DNA from: Tillus elongatus
Taxonomy: Eukaryota > Arthropoda > Insecta > Coleoptera > Cleridae
Assembly (NCBI GenBank): GCA_964006375.1
Contig: OZ023270.1
Location: 77,105,391-77,169,390, forward strand
Length of the DNA stretch: 64,000 nucleotides
Reading direction: 5' to 3'
The translations under genes were made by a program, and so were the position numbers. Shown here piece by piece: positions 48,469 to 59,409 of the stretch; the first letter of the stretch is position 1; each line of letters opens with the position of its first letter. A model generated the notes under the pieces. That model was not told where the DNA came from, did no database searches, and was given only the letters and a program-made list of their open reading frames with translations.

Positions 48469-50225
48469 TTTGTGAGTGGGCCACACCGGTCCCTCCACCG
48501 CGACCATAAGGTCTATTGTGGCTCACGCCTAATAGTTTATATTTCGCCCAACAAAGCCAGCCTCCTGCAGAGGTCGATAATCTTCGTGGGCGAAAGTTGA
48601 TCCAGATCCTCCGGAACAAGCTTTATCTTGCCAAAGAGCAGGTCCGCTGCCGGACTGGAACACAGTACGTGCTCTGCTGTCTCGTCACTCTCCATACACA
48701 GCCGGCACTTGGTCTCCTGACCGACTCCAATACGGTGCATGTGGTGACGCAAGCGGCAGTGTCCTGTATACAGGCCGACTAGAGTACTCAGTTGTTGTCT
48801 GTTTAACTCTAGAAGTTTTTTAGCGCTTGACCCAGACAGGCCATTTATGAAGGCCTTACAGTGAGCTAATCCTGGAAGATTTTGCCAATACTGGATTGTC
48901 ATTCTTTCTGTCCAGGTCTTTAAGGTGCGTTTTGCTGTGCATGGTGTTATCCCCAGCACCGGTTCTGGTCCGACAAAGTCTCTCTGGGCACCACTCCTGG
49001 CAAGCGCGTCGGCCGCAACATTGCCATCATGGTCCAAGTGACCCGGTATCCAGACCAGCGACACCTCATTACAACTGCCCAGTTCGTTAAGGGCAGATTT
49101 ACAACTCCATACCGTTTTAGAATTACACTGGTAGGAACCAAGAGCCTTTATTGCAGCTTGGCTATCTGCATATATCTTTACAGATTTGTGTGTGCACTGG
49201 TTTTTTATAATTTCCCTTGCACACATCTCGATGGCATACACTTGTGCCTGGTGTATGGTTGCGTACTTGCTGAGGCTAGCTGATAGTCTAGAATCGGTAC
49301 TGCCCCCATATGCGCCGGCTCCTACTCCCATATTGGTTTTGGAGCCGTCAGAGTCCCAGCAAAAATCGGCTCTCAATAGGGTCGTTTGATTTCGTTTCCA
49401 GTCCTCCCTTTCCGGGAGGACGGTCTTGAAAGACAAATATCTACTGATCTTTGTAGGCATCAAGTCTGAGACCATTCCCAGAATCCCGTGACCCTCAATG
49501 TCATCGAGGAGTCCGGACCTTCCCAGAATGATTTCCTTCAGCATACTGTCGGCCTTTTGTTTTAGTCTATACGTTGTCCACCTCGCCACCCTCTTCAACC
49601 ATATGTGAAGAGGTGGAATATTAAGGAGGACCTCCAGAGCGGTTGATGGTACGGTGCTTATCTCTCCCGTTATCATCAGACAAGCTCGTCTCTTTAGATG
49701 AGCCAATTTGGCCCTCGTGATACCACGAAGTGCCTTAGGCCACCAAACTATGGCTCCATATGTTATCATTGGTCTGATAACCACTACATAGGGCCAGTAC
49801 ATCTGTTGGGGGTTTGTTCCCCAGTTGTTTCCACAGATTCTCCGGCATGTCCACAGGGACAGTTTAGCCCTGCGGAGTACATTCTCTAACTGTATATCCC
49901 AGTTGAACTTCTTATATAGGGTAACCCCCAGATATTTTGCTTGTTCCGTAAATGGAATCGTTTCCCCCATAAGAATAGGTGGTTTTAATTTGCCCAACCT
50001 TCTTCTTCTGGTAAATGGAACAATGATCGTTTTTCGGGGGTTCACAGACATATGTTCCCTCCGGCACCAATCATTCACTACATTTAGTGTCTCCTGAAGA
50101 GTACTTGCTAGTTCCTCCTCATATTTGCCCCTAACCATTATGACTAGATCATCAGCATACGCCTGGACCTCAACCCGGTGCCTTACTTTTATAACTAACC
50201 TGAATATTTTTATTGGGGAGCCCAA
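48449..50225 (-). mobile_element. RNase H-bearing LINE, 5'-truncated, intact 3' ORF, copy 1
   Basis: An open minus-strand frame of 562 codons (50225-48537) encodes the end of the RT from VQAYADDLVIMVRG (residues about 21-33), the thumb (WPYVVVIRPMITYGAIVWWP about 145-165), and RNase H (DSDGSKTNMGVGAGAYGG about 290, IEMCARE, IYADSQAAIKALG, WIPGHLDHDGNVAADALARS). It ends with a C-terminal zinc knuckle CRLCMESDETAEHVLC. All RNase H catalytic positions appear present. The absence of stops suggests a recent insertion. The 3' UTR runs to about 48449 and ends in TTAGG-like repeats (see findings). RT motifs upstream of YADD are missing. Confidence 0.9.
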
Positions 50226-50399
50226 TCAAATCAGTGTTTTCGATACAATTTTCTTTCAGAATATTTTTGTACCTGCATAAATAATAAAACTATTTTGTTG
50301 ACATTTGGTATACAAGTTGTCTTCTAGGTATACATAATCCGACTAAGGCTTGTTGGGGAGTTGTGTCCAAAATTATAGGTAAGAAGTCAGAAGTCTCTG

Positions 50400-50955
50400 C
50401 AGATTGCCAATCGTTTTAACGATTTTTTTTTGTCACTACCCATTCAACAATTCATTGGTAATATTTTTTCTTTTCATTCTTGTAATACTAGTGTTTTCTG
50501 TAGTACTTTTCTGCATCCTGTTACCAAAGGTGAAGTGTTGAGCACAATTAGAGGCAAATTACAAAGCGGTGCTTGTACAGGTCCTGACGAAGTGTCTCGA
50601 AGATTAGTCAGGGAGGTTGCTGAATATGTAGTGGTTCCATTGACACTTGTAATAAATAGTTCTTTGTAGGAGGGCATTTTTCCATCTGGACTCAGGACAT
50701 CACAGGTTAGTGGCAGTGTAATAGAACGGAGACAGCAGACCGTTTTGACTAGAGCTTAAAAGTGTGCTATCCAAGGAGCAGCTTGGCTTCATACCCGGAA
50801 GGTCGACTGCTATGGCAGTAGGTTTGATTGTGAGTGGGCCATACTGGTCCCTCCACCGCGACCATAAGGTCTATTGTGGCCATGGCAGTAGAGGAGTTGT
50901 TTTCTTATGATTTGCAGGCAGTTGATGCTGGGAGAAGTCCTATTGGGCTTTTTTG
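50400..50955 (+). mobile_element. LINE reverse transcriptase fragment (N-terminal RT region)
   Basis: The + strand reads VTKGEVLSTIRGKLQSGACT, GPDEVSRRLVREV, PLTLVINSSL then a stop, EGIFPSGLR, and after frameshifts KEQLGFIPGRSTAMAV (50770-50820), and after a 61-bp insertion EELFSYDLQAVDAGRSPIGL (50892-50955). These are RT motifs 1-2a. The Tc1 fragment that follows cuts it off. Confidence 0.7.
50812..50890 (-). mobile_element. 61-bp truncated copy of the RNase H LINE 3' UTR with a 9-bp duplication
   Basis: 50821-50881 matches the 3' UTR of the RNase H LINE (TTGTGAGTGGGCCA, GGTCCCTCCACCGCGACCAT, AAGGTCTATTGTGG). ATGGCAGTA at 50812-50820 is repeated exactly at 50882-50890. Removing the insert restores the RT frame TAMAV-EEL. 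Confidence 0.8.
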
Positions 50956-51282
50956 TGAACGGAGTATAGCTTTTGGGATCATCAAAGCATATGCCACCCC
51001 AGAACATAAAAGAGCCATTGCCAAATGGAATCCTTGCAGAGATATTGCAAAGAGCAAATCTCTCTCCTGGTCTTCGCCAGACTCGCGCACGAGCACCTGG
51101 ATGTTTTAGACTAACCTTAGTTTCATCTGTGTATAAAACTTGTTTCCAATCATCAACGGACCAATTTTGATGATTTCGAGCAAAATGTAATTTGGTAACT
51201 CTGTTCTCTCTAATAAGCAAGGGCGTAGTGGGTGGTCTCCTACTGTTTAATTCAGCTTCATTTTGTCGTCTTTTTTTTTTCA
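50956..51282 (-). pseudogene. Tc1-like transposase, central part
   Basis: The minus strand gives NEAELNSRRPPTTPLLIREN, RVTKLHFARNHQNWSVDDWK, VLYTDETKVSLKHPGARARV (first catalytic Asp in TDE), WRRPGERFALC and GSFMFWGGICFDD. Downstream parts with the other catalytic residues are absent. The N-terminus lies at 53484-53640, separated by a LINE insertion. Confidence 0.8.
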
Positions 51283-53483
51283 ACAACACACCACGAGGGC
51301 TTACAGCCTAAATACTATCGTACCGTGGGTGTTGACAAGGAGGAAAGAGGCAGCTTGTTAATTCTGGACTTGGAGGTTTGGAGGTTCGGAGAAGAAGGAA
51401 AAACATGTGCCGGATAGGAATTCCACAACTTGGAAGTCCTCGGGACAAAAGAGCGGGCATAACAAGATGTTCTAAGTCTGGTGACCTGGACAGTAAAAGG
51501 GTGCATTCGCTCTGTTCCCCTGGTAGATCTGTTGGGGGCAGCAGGTGGGGGAACTATGGAGGAAAGCTCCTCTGAGCAGTGCCCGTGCAGATATCTATAA
51601 AAGAGAGAGAGGTCACCAACAGCACGTCGGTGGGCAAGGGATGGCAGCCTTTGGGTGAGGGTAGGGTCACCGATGAGACGTATAGCTCTTTTTTGAATGT
51701 CTGAGTCCAGGATAGCGAGTGTAGAAGCGGCAGCGGCACCCCAGATGTGGGAGCAGTATTCGAGGTTTGGCCTTATTTGTGAAGTATATAAGGTATAGAG
51801 ATTAGCTGGTGAAAAGTATTTGCGAGCCCGGAAGAGGAAACCTAATTTCTTAGCAGCCGCTTCTGCAATTGAAGTGACATATTGGTGCCAATTAAGATTC
51901 ACAGAAATTCCAACAAGAGAAAAGGACTCATTACTTTGAATAACTTGGTTGTTCATTCTGATGGGTCTAGGGCTGGTGTATCTCTTGTGAGAAAGAAAGC
52001 AAGACTTAGTTTTGGTGGGGTTGAATTGCACAAGATTTCGACTTCCCCAGTCTAATATTTTTTGGAGATCCACGGAGACAGAACCCTCCATGAGTCTGCG
52101 ATCCTCATCTAATTGGGCTAAAGAGACAGGCTTAGAATATTGTATATTTGAATGGAGGGTGCTGTCGTCCGCGTAGCTGTGTACTGGGTTGGATGTGCTA
52201 GAGAGGAGGTCATTGAGAAGAAACAAAGTAGGGGCTAAAGCTGAACCTTGAGGAACTCCTGCATTAATTGGATACAGTTTAGAGGAATGGCCATCCACAA
52301 CAACAGATATGATCCTGTTGGAGAGGAAATTTGCTGTCCAGGTACAAAGTTTTGGTGGTAGGCCATAGGCTGGAAGTTTATTAAGCAGCGCTGCGTGCCA
52401 GACCTGGTCGAATGCTTTGGATATGTCTAGAGCAACAATCTGGGATTCACCGTGTTGTTCCATAGACTTGTTCCAAGAATGAGTGACAAAGGAAAGGAGG
52501 TCGGCAATCGATCTGCGCTGACGGAATCCATACTGTCTGTCGTGGATTAGACTGTGTTTTTCAAGAAATTTTAGTAGTTCGGTGTTTATATACTTTTCCA
52601 TCACTTTAGAGATGACTGAAAGGAGAGAAATAGGCCTGTATAGTTGCTAGGAAGCTCTTTGGATCCTTTATTGGGGATGGGTTGTACTCGAGCAGTTTTC
52701 CAGTTACTAGGGAATATGCCTTTATTATAAGATATCTGAAACAGACGAGTCAGGACAGGAGCAAACTCTGGTGCGCATTTTTTGAGAACAATTGCTGGGA
52801 TCTCGTCAAGGCCAGAGGCTTTCCTGGTATTAAGAGAAGAGAGCATCTTTCGTGCCTTTTTAGTTTTGAAAATGATATCCGTCATTTTATGCGCGACATT
52901 GGGGACTGTTGGTGGTTGAACATTTGGAGGTGGGTTGAGAGTAGAATTGCCGGCGAACAACGAAGCAAAAAGTTCAGCCTTGCCCAGGGCGGTAGAAACA
53001 ATTTTATCCCCTGACACAAGAGGTGGGAACGTGCTTTTGCAGAAATTATTCCCAATAGATTTAGCAAGAGTCCAGAAGGGTTTGCCGCCGTTGGAGCTTA
53101 AGAGGACTTTGTTTTTGATGTTATTAAACGAGTTTTTTGCCTCAGAAAGAATGCGGACATAGCGGTTTCTTGCGTCGTTAAATGCTTGACGATTTTCTTG
53201 ACTGGGATTGTGTAGAAGCGTTTTGTGAGCTTTAACCTTTTCAAGTCTGGCCTTCTCACAGGATTTAGAGAACCAGGGCTTTTGAGTGGCTGAAGAGGTT
53301 TTCTGTGTACGTGGGATAAATAACTGTTTAGAAGAAATTGCGACATTGCGGACAGCTTCGAGTTCGTTTCTTACCAAAGAATTAGTGGGAGTCCTGTTTC
53401 TTAAAGCATATTGTCTAATAAAACGTCCATCTCGGTCATTAGTGCATCATTTTTGGTCTTGTCCTGGCTTTCTAGAATAAGTT
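51283..53483 (-). mobile_element. Jockey-like LINE, 2.2 kb, one frameshift, inserted in the Tc1 element
   Basis: Two overlapping minus-strand frames (53377-52601 and 52604-51315) join at one frameshift inside the YRPISLLS box near 52640-52650. Upstream: the linker and RT motif 1 region (KKARKMLSSLNTRKASGLDE, IPAIVLKKCAPEFAPVL). Downstream: EKHSLIHDRQYGFRQRRSIA, IVALDISKAFDQVWHAALL, NAGVPQGSALAPTLFLL, VHSYADDSTLHS, and the thumb to IQKRAIRLIGDP. YADD is intact. The endonuclease domain is missing (5' truncation near 53483). The copy at 40799-41670 is close to identical, so the family was recently active. The 3' end is TTTCAACAACACACCACGAG inverted. Confidence 0.9.
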
Positions 53484-53640
53484 TATAGTTCATTCAAGCG
53501 TCCTGCCATACGACTTATTGTGAAACCATGTTTGCCTAACAAAATGGCAACATAACTTTGACAATAGCCCTCGTCCAATAAAACTGATGCTCGGACGTAC
53601 TCGTGTTCAATAAATTTCCTTGTCTGATTCATTTTTATAA
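53484..53640 (-). pseudogene. Tc1-like transposase, N-terminal part
   Basis: The minus strand starts MNQTRKFIEHEYVRASVLLD and continues EGYCQSYVAILLGKHGFTIS, a Tc1-type helix-turn-helix (VALLDEG.SQ..VA..LG). It belongs with 50956-51282; the LINE at 51283-53483 separates them. Confidence 0.7.
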
Positions 53641-53995
53641 CAGTTTTGTCAAGTTCTTAAAAAGAAACATTCGCGTTACTACTATAACGATAGTTACAAG
53701 TTGGAAGATCTTAACTAAAATCTTGAAAGCATAAAGAAATTTCAAAAGAGACACAGGCAGAAAACAATTTTTTTACATTTGCCAACTTCACAAGTCACAG
53801 TGGGGTCGGCATCAGAATAATCAGCATCTGAATAATTGCTGCTGCAAATGTCATTATTGCTGTTTTGCTTTTCCAATATAGGTATTCGTTACAAATAAGT
53901 ACATTTAACTGCTCTTCCAGTTTAATTGGAGGAGTATTATCTTCTTCAATAGTGTCTACCCACGTAGCTGTATTTTGCTGCTGTTTAAATTATAT
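53641..53995. other. Non-coding stretch, nothing recognised
   Basis: No motif or repeat end identified. Confidence 0.35.
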
Positions 53996-54863
53996 TAGGT
54001 TAGGGTTAGGTTAAATTGCGAATGAGCCATAACGGCTCCTCCACTGCGACCTTAGGGCCTATTGTGGCTCACGCCTAATTGTCTTATATTTCGCCCAACA
54101 AATCCAGCCTCCTACAGAGGTCGACAATTTTTGTGGGCGAAAGTTGACCCAGACATTCTGGTGCAAGCTGTGTCTTGCCAAAGAGAAGGTGTCTTGTCCT
54201 GTCCGTAGACGGACAGGAACATGGAACATAGTACGTGCTTTACCGTTTTTTCACTCTCTATACATAACCGGCACTCGGTCTCTTGACCAAGACCAATTCG
54301 GTGTATGTGGTGACGCAAGCGGTAGTGTCCTGTATACAGGTCGCCCAGAGTTCTCAGTTATTGTCTGTTTAGCTCTAGAAATTTTTTAGCCCTTGATGCA
54401 ATTTATGAAGGGCTTAGAGTATGCTACTCCTGACAAATTTTGCCATTGCTGAATTATCCTTCTATCTGTCCATGTCTTGTAGGTGTGTTTTGCTGTGCAT
54501 GATGATATCCCAACACAGGCGCTGGTCCGCTAAAGTCCTCTTGGGCACCACTCCTGACAAGTGCGTCGGCCGCTACGTTGCCATCAAGGTCTGAGTGACT
54601 CGGTATCCAGACCAACGACACCTCATTGCAGCTGCCTAGTTTGTTGAGAGCAGATTTACAGCTCCATATCGTTTTTGAATTGCAATGGTAGAAACCAAGT
54701 GCCTTTGTTGCAGCTTGGCTATCTGAATATATTTTTATAGATTTGTGTGTGCAATGGTTTTGTATAATTTCCCTCGCACACATCTCGATGGCATACACTT
54801 CTGCCTGGTGTATGGTTGCATACTTTCCGGGGCTAGATGATATTGTTGCTTCGGTGATGCTCC
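53996..54863 (-). mobile_element. RNase H LINE copy 2, 3' part
   Basis: Broken minus-strand frames match copy 1: YAIEMCAREIIQNHCTHKSI, IYSDSQAATKALGF, VSLVWIPSHSDLDGNVAADA (about 54790-54570), and HIHRIGLGQETECRLCIESE with VKHVLC (about 54235-54315). The 3' end carries the same TTAGGTTAGGGTTAGG tail at 53998. The 5' continuation is at 56689-57000, after a 1.8-kb insertion. Confidence 0.85.
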
Positions 54864-56688
54864 CAGGCTATGTATTATGATGATGTTAGCAGTGATTCTT
54901 TGCATGATTCAGTGGGTCTTTTTGCTAGTTTTTTTAATCTGTGTATGAGGGTCAAGCTGGGAGTGTCAGTCCCGATCCTCTTTTGCGTGAGTCTGTAAAT
55001 ATAACTGTCTAGTGTTACTTCTGCTGATATCATTGATCGCATCTGTAGTTTGAAAGATAAATTTACTTACGGTCCAGATGGAATCCCCTCCCATCTGTTA
55101 AAATCTTGTGCCTTCACCTTGGCAATTCCACTGAGGATTCTCTTTAACAGGTCTTTGTTGTCTGGTGAGTTTCCACATGTTCGGAAACATTCTTATTTGA
55201 TGCCCGTTCATCAGCAGGGACCAAAGCATTTGGCTACTAATTATAGAGCTGTTTGTATTCAGTCAGAGATACCCAAACTACTTGATTTTTTTGTCTCTAG
55301 ACATATAACTTGGGAATGTAGATATGTTTTCGTCGAACAGCAGCATGGTTTTCTTAAAGGAAGATCTACAACAACCCACCTTCTTCTTTACCAGAATGTA
55401 TTTGTCTCATTTTTGGAGGATAGGTTACAGGTTGATTCGGTGTATACAGATTTCTCCAAAGCATTTGATAAGGTTAATCACATTATTGTCAAAAGTTGCA
55501 TTGTTGGGTTTTAATGCCAATTTGTTGTCTTGGGTGCACAGCTTCCTTACGGGTAGGTCCCAAGGTGTAAAGATCAGAAACTTCATTTCTGATAGTATTA
55601 CTGTTTCTTCAGGAGTTCCTCAGGGTTCACATTGTGGACCAGTCCTATTTAATCTTTTTATCAATGATGTCACTTAAGCATAGTCAGATTTTGATGTTTG
55701 CTGATGATATAAAAATTTTCAAGATTGTTCGTTCCAGACAGGACGTTTTACTTTTACAGGAAGACTTAAATCGTTTTGCTCGGTGGTGTGGTGACAATCT
55801 TCTGACTCTGAATGTTGATAAGTGTTTCTGCATGACATTCACTCGAGCTCAGTTTCCCATTGACTTTGTGTGCTTCATAGGCTCTAATGCTTTACAGTGG
55901 AAGGAAATGAGTACAGACTTGGGCATTGTATTGGATAGGGAATGATCTTTTAAGGATCACATAGAATACATAGTATCTAAAGCATATAAAATGTTAGGAT
56001 TTATTCATAGATCAACTCTGGATTTTTCATGCAATAGCTTGAGAAGACTGTATTGTGGTCTGGTTCGCTCTTTGTTGGAATGCTCTTCTGTAGTCTGGAG
56101 TCCGAATTACAATATTTATATCAATCAGATTGAGGCCATACAAAATAGATTCTTAAGAATTTGTGCTTACAGAATGGACTTGCAGAGAAATGATCTTAAC
56201 TTTTCTTATTTGCGGAATCGACTGCACTTGCAGTCACTCGGTGGTAGGATTGTCAGTGATGTTTGTTTTTTTGCATAAATTATTAGTGAATAAAATTGAT
56301 AGTCCTTCTTTGCTTGAGTTAGTCTCTCTAAGGATTCCGGACCGCACGAGAGCAAGGGAGGTTTTTGTGGTTCTCTTCCATCGGACCAATTATGGCTTTT
56401 TCAGTCCAATGTCGACAGTAGCGAGAGCTGCAAATGAGTATTCGGAGCTCTTGGATATGTTTAATGATTCTGACCGTTCAATTAGAGGCATTTTGAGAGG
56501 TGTTATTAATTGAATTGTCATACATATGGTGTACTGGTTATGTTCTACTGTTTTGTTATGTTCTCATATTGAGATAGGTTATTTAAGACTAATGTAGTTT
56601 TAGATGTTCTTATTATTATTGTAAATGGTTGATCCGTTAAATAAATTAATTAATAAATATATGCCAGCTACTGGACACCCCCCCCCCC
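54864..56688 (+). mobile_element. Jockey/CR1-like LINE inserted in RNase H LINE copy 2
   Basis: The + strand in three frames reads YGPDGIPSHLLKSCAFTLAI, QHGFLKGRSTTTHLLLYQ, VDSVYTDFSKAFDKVNH, SVSSGVPQGS-type (VSSGVPQGSHCGPVLFNLFI), LMFADDIKIFKIVRS (FADD), LDRE, KAYKMLGFIHRSTLDFS, LYCGLVRSLLECSSVVWSP, IEAIQNRFLRICAYR and a C-terminus ending at about 56511. Frameshifts near 55500 and 55640 and stops at 55943 and 56276 inactivate it. It ends with a TTAAATAAATTAATTAATAA tail and a short poly(C) near 56681. 5' truncated. Confidence 0.88.
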
Positions 56689-57000
56689 CCCAATTTTGGA
56701 GCCATCACTTTACGAGCAGAGATCCGCCCTCAATAGGGTTGCTTGGTTCCATTCCCAGTCCTCCCTTTCCGGAAGGACAGTCTGTCATCAGGTCTGAGAC
56801 AATTCCCAGAACGTCAATGTCATCGAGAAATTCATTCCTTCCCAAACTGATTGCCTTCGGTATGCTGTTAGCCGTTTGTTTTAATCTGTACGTTGTCCAC
56901 CCGGCCTCCCTATCCAGCCAAATGTGAAGAGGTAGAATGTTTAGGGGAACTTCCAGAGCGGCAGCATTTTCACGACACATCCTACTTTTATTAACTGGCA
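56689..57000 (-). mobile_element. RNase H LINE copy 2, 5' part
   Basis: The minus strand reads ALEVPLNILPLHIWLDREAG, WTTYRLKQTANS and LGRNEFLDDI, matching the thumb-to-RNase H linker of copy 1 (49300-49650). It resumes close to where the part at 53996-54863 stops, showing that the LINE at 54864-56688 split one copy. Confidence 0.85.
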
Positions 57001-57169
57001 ATTCGCTGGTTTTAGCTCATTAGAATGTACCACATTTTTTGAGCCATCTTTCCAACATACAAGCACATCCATCGTTGCAAAAACACAGACAGTGTAGTAA
57101 AACTATTCAATACGGCTAAAATTTTAGTTTATGATTTATTCTTTTAACACATGATGTGAGTTACGCCCA
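57001..57169. other. Non-coding spacer
   Basis: Nothing recognised. Confidence 0.3.
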
Positions 57170-57618
57170 TACCAGCTACCAGTTACTAGGTTCAATTTCT
57201 CATGCATAGGCGTATTGTGGTTTACACCTATACCTTTTTTTTAAAATTATTTACAGTAGGAGGTCGGTAATCTTCATAGACTGCCGATATCTTTCGGACA
57301 GTGTTGTATTTCGTCCTCTTGGAGGACCTACCAAGTAAACCCTTTCCTCCTCTTCACATATCAGTTTGGGACTGCAATGCATTACTTCAAACCGACCGTG
57401 AGTCTATTCTCCTCTTTCGTTCTTGTCTTTTCATCGCTTTCTTTCTGCCTCAGCACTGCGTTGATGTATTTCTGCACTTTATCCCATGTAGTCTGACTCT
57501 TCATCATGTTCTCCACTATATTGTCATGTGTTAATTCTACTCCAATTCCTAGTACCAGCCTCTCCCTCTGTCTGTCCCACCTCTACAGTTGAATAAGGTG
57601 TGCTCTACTGTGCCTGTA
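57170..57618 (-). mobile_element. 3' end of a diverged R1/LOA-like LINE, part 2
   Basis: Minus strand near 57580-57600 reads GTVEHTLFNC followed by GTDR, the end of an R1/LOA-type zinc knuckle, and downstream helical text to about 57310. The 3' UTR-like part (57190-57300) resembles that of the RNase H LINE (TATTGTGGTTTACACCTATA, GTAGGAGGTCGGTAATCTTC). The N-terminal half of the knuckle is at 58337-58480. Confidence 0.6.
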
Positions 57619-58336
57619 CTAGGGCTGGGAATCGAATACGAATAGTTCGAATATTCGAATACGAATTATTTCAACAAGAGTGTATCCAAATATTCGAATA
57701 CTCCACGAATATTCGAATACTACACGAATATTCGAATACTCGAATAATTCAAATAGTCGTGAAGCTTTCGGAACGAATATTCGAATACACAAACGGATAA
57801 ATTCCCAGCACTACTCAAAAGCACCAGCACCAATATTGTCAGTTCTGTCCTGTCTATGTGTAATCGTGCAAATGCTTTTGGGTCTTGGATAAAATGGTTA
57901 GTAACTCAGCAACGCATGATTTTTAAGTATCAATAGTGCTATACCGTTGAACTCTGACGGAAATGTTGCATTCAAATAGGTAACAATATACAGAGTGTTC
58001 TGTTAAAAAATATAAAATTTATATCGATAACTGCGGCAAATGGAATGCCGCTATTGGCATCATAAATAACTAATATGTAATATGTACACCATCTACTATA
58101 AATTATAAATTAGCCATATTTTTTCTAACTAAGTACATTATCAGCTTAAAATGCAAATAAACAGGATGCAGATTTATTTATTTATATATGTATTTGCAAC
58201 TAACGTAAATATGACTAAAAACCTCCACGAATATTCGAATAATCCACGAATATTCGAATACTTGAATAATTTGAATAGTCGTGAAGCTTTCGGAACGAAT
58301 ATTCGAATAAACAAACGGATAAATTCCCAGCACTAG
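57619..58336. mobile_element. MITE with CTAGGGCTGGGAAT ends and TTCGAATA-rich interior
   Basis: Left end CTAGGGCTGGGAATCGAATA and right end (inverted) CTAGTGCTGGGAATTTATCC. The interior has two blocks of CGAATATTCGAATAC-type repeats (57640-57795 and 58225-58310), each followed by GTGAAGCTTTCGGAACGAAT and ACGGATAAATTCCCAGCACT. Removing it joins the CWYCR and GTVEHT parts of a LINE zinc knuckle, so it is an insertion. Confidence 0.75.
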
Positions 58337-58660
58337 TCTGTACCTCTGCAATACCAACACTCATCATTGTTCCTGAGCTTAAAACTTTCCAAATAGGCCA
58401 TGAAGCAGCCATGTCCACTCAGAAACTGGGTCATGTAGTAGTCTGTTTGTCCATGACTACGGTGCGTCCATTTTCTCACGTTTCTTATGAGCCTTTTTGT
58501 CCACTTAGCTCTTCCAATATCCTCTTCCCATCTTCTTTGCCACTTCTCCTCTATCTCTTCTCTTGCGAATGTTCGCTCTTCTTAATCTATTCCGTATGTC
58601 TTTGCTCTTTCTTCCACCAGCAGGTCCTGTAATTATTACGCCTATACCTGAAAAACAATT
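58337..58660 (-). mobile_element. 3' end of a diverged R1/LOA-like LINE, part 1
   Basis: Minus strand reads MTQFLSGHGCFMAYLESFKL, NNDECWYCRGTD, the SGHG.F..YL...... C..C motif of R1/LOA-type elements. Confidence 0.65.
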
Positions 58661-58689
58661 TGGTGACTCTAGCACATACGCCTTCAGTA

Positions 58690-58910
58690 TTTCAGTTTCT
58701 CGTTTGTGGGTAAACAGTAGGGAATAAAGTTATGCCACTTTGTGGAATTAAAAATAAACTTAAAAAAGCAACGCAACCGAATTTTTGACCTTTTCTTTAG
58801 ATACTCCCATACGTGATAAGGGGGGCGATATGTGGCCATGGGTTTGACCACAGTTTGGTATGGCCAGTACATCATCCCGGATTCAGCCACCATGTGTTTC
58901 GTATGAGTCT
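58690..58910 (-). mobile_element. Small RNase H LINE thumb fragment
   Basis: Minus strand MMYWPYQTVVKPMATY resembles MYWPYVVVIRPMITYGAIVW of the copy at 48.4-50.2 kb. Short and frameshifted. Confidence 0.5.
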
Positions 58911-59409
58911 ACAGCAGGGGGTAAATAATACAACAGATATTGAAAAATAATCATATATTAAATTAATAAATATTAATCAAAACATAAAATACTCATCCAA
59001 GGTACCGAAACAGAACCAATTCGAATATTTTTTTCTTTTCTCAGAAACAAAACACTACCTCACTGAGTGCAATAATATAAGTTGTACATGTTTAATCTTC
59101 ACTGTTACTAAATATAATTCGTGTTGAAGGGTTGAAATATAAAATAATACAATTAACAATAAAATTAAAAACACATATTAAAATACAAAAAAAACGTTAA
59201 ATTTTAACTTTAGAACTATTTAACAATAAATTACTTGTATGCAACAATAATATAATTAATTTTTAAATGGGCATGCTTATTTACACTCATTTGAAATTCC
59301 ATAAACCTAATATACTAAATGTTTGTTTTTAATGATTGTAATTTAGCAAACAATATAATATTAAAGTTAAATACAAAAAAAGCAGCAGACACTGAATAAA
59401 TTATTATAC
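58911..59409. other. AT-rich stretch, nothing recognised
   Basis: No coding region or repeat end. Confidence 0.4.

Noticed and set aside
48516..50097. Several + strand frames across 48.5-50.1 kb
   Set aside because: Antisense shadows of the intact minus-strand RNase H LINE frame.
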